DNA of 64,000 bases. Origin: Perognathus longimembris pacificus. Its lineage: Eukaryota; Chordata; Mammalia; Rodentia; Heteromyidae. Of this stretch, positions 63,951-64,000 are shown piece after piece (position 1 is the first letter of the stretch; each line of letters opens with the position of its first letter). The stretch is taken from contig NC_063188.1 of assembly GCF_023159225.1 (NCBI RefSeq), positions 10,623,086-10,687,085 on the forward strand, written 5' to 3'. The translations under genes and the position numbers were made by a program. The notes beneath the pieces were generated by a model. It was given only the letters and a program-made list of their open reading frames with translations. It made no database searches and was not told the origin of the DNA.

Positions 63951-64000
63951 TGTTTAAGAATTACTATATGCTGTTGTGGTCCATATAATGACTAGCTGAC

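Overview
The window is eukaryotic, mammalian, nuclear DNA: AT-rich, intron-dominated, with GT-AG splice sites, one CpG island and dense interspersed repeats. It covers the 5' half of FGF13 (FHF2) on the + strand, recognised from its peptides. Two alternative first coding exons are present: exon 1U (ATG at 6297, MALLRKSYS) and exon 1S (ATG at 29945, [14 protein letters not shown]..., ending KKRRRRRP). Both end one base into a codon and can splice to shared exon 2 (32052-32162). Exon 3 follows (38087-38190). Exons 4 and 5 are not in the window, so 38191-64000 is all intron 3. No other protein-coding gene can be supported; the remaining open frames lie in repeats, in the CpG island or in random intronic sequence.

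The repeats identify the host. About fifteen copies of a dimeric SINE with an ID-like (tRNA-Ala type) left half and a 'Geo' right half match IDL-Geo, a family described as restricted to the rodent superfamily Geomyoidea (pocket mice, kangaroo rats, pocket gophers). A second, older dimer has a 7SL/B1-like left half joined to the same right half. The window also holds antisense L1 3' ends, antisense old L1/HAL1-type LINE relics, L2 relics, several MIRs and many microsatellites.

Layout: 1-6296, sequence upstream of exon 1U with SINEs before 3.26 kb and none afterwards; 6297-6324, exon 1U; 6325-29100, intron for the 1U transcript with LINE-rich stretches at 9.4-14.4 kb and 15.7-16.5 kb and a fairly unique part at 22.7-28.9 kb; about 28.98-30.3 kb, CpG island and 1S promoter; 30132-32051, short 1S intron without interspersed repeats; exon 2; 5.9-kb intron 2; exon 3; 25.8 kb of intron 3 with many SINEs, L1 3' ends and L2.

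The two first exons give one gene two N-termini on the same beta-trefoil core. From knowledge of the family, the S form has a long basic N-terminus with nuclear-localising and sodium-channel long-term-inactivation activity, while the U form has only nine residues before the core. No new gene system was found. The most unusual items concern SINE biology: a tailless IDL fragment with a perfect 15-bp target duplication, a solitary Geo monomer with a perfect 16-bp duplication, and evidence that 'Geo' is itself a tRNA-like module shared by two dimeric SINE lineages.
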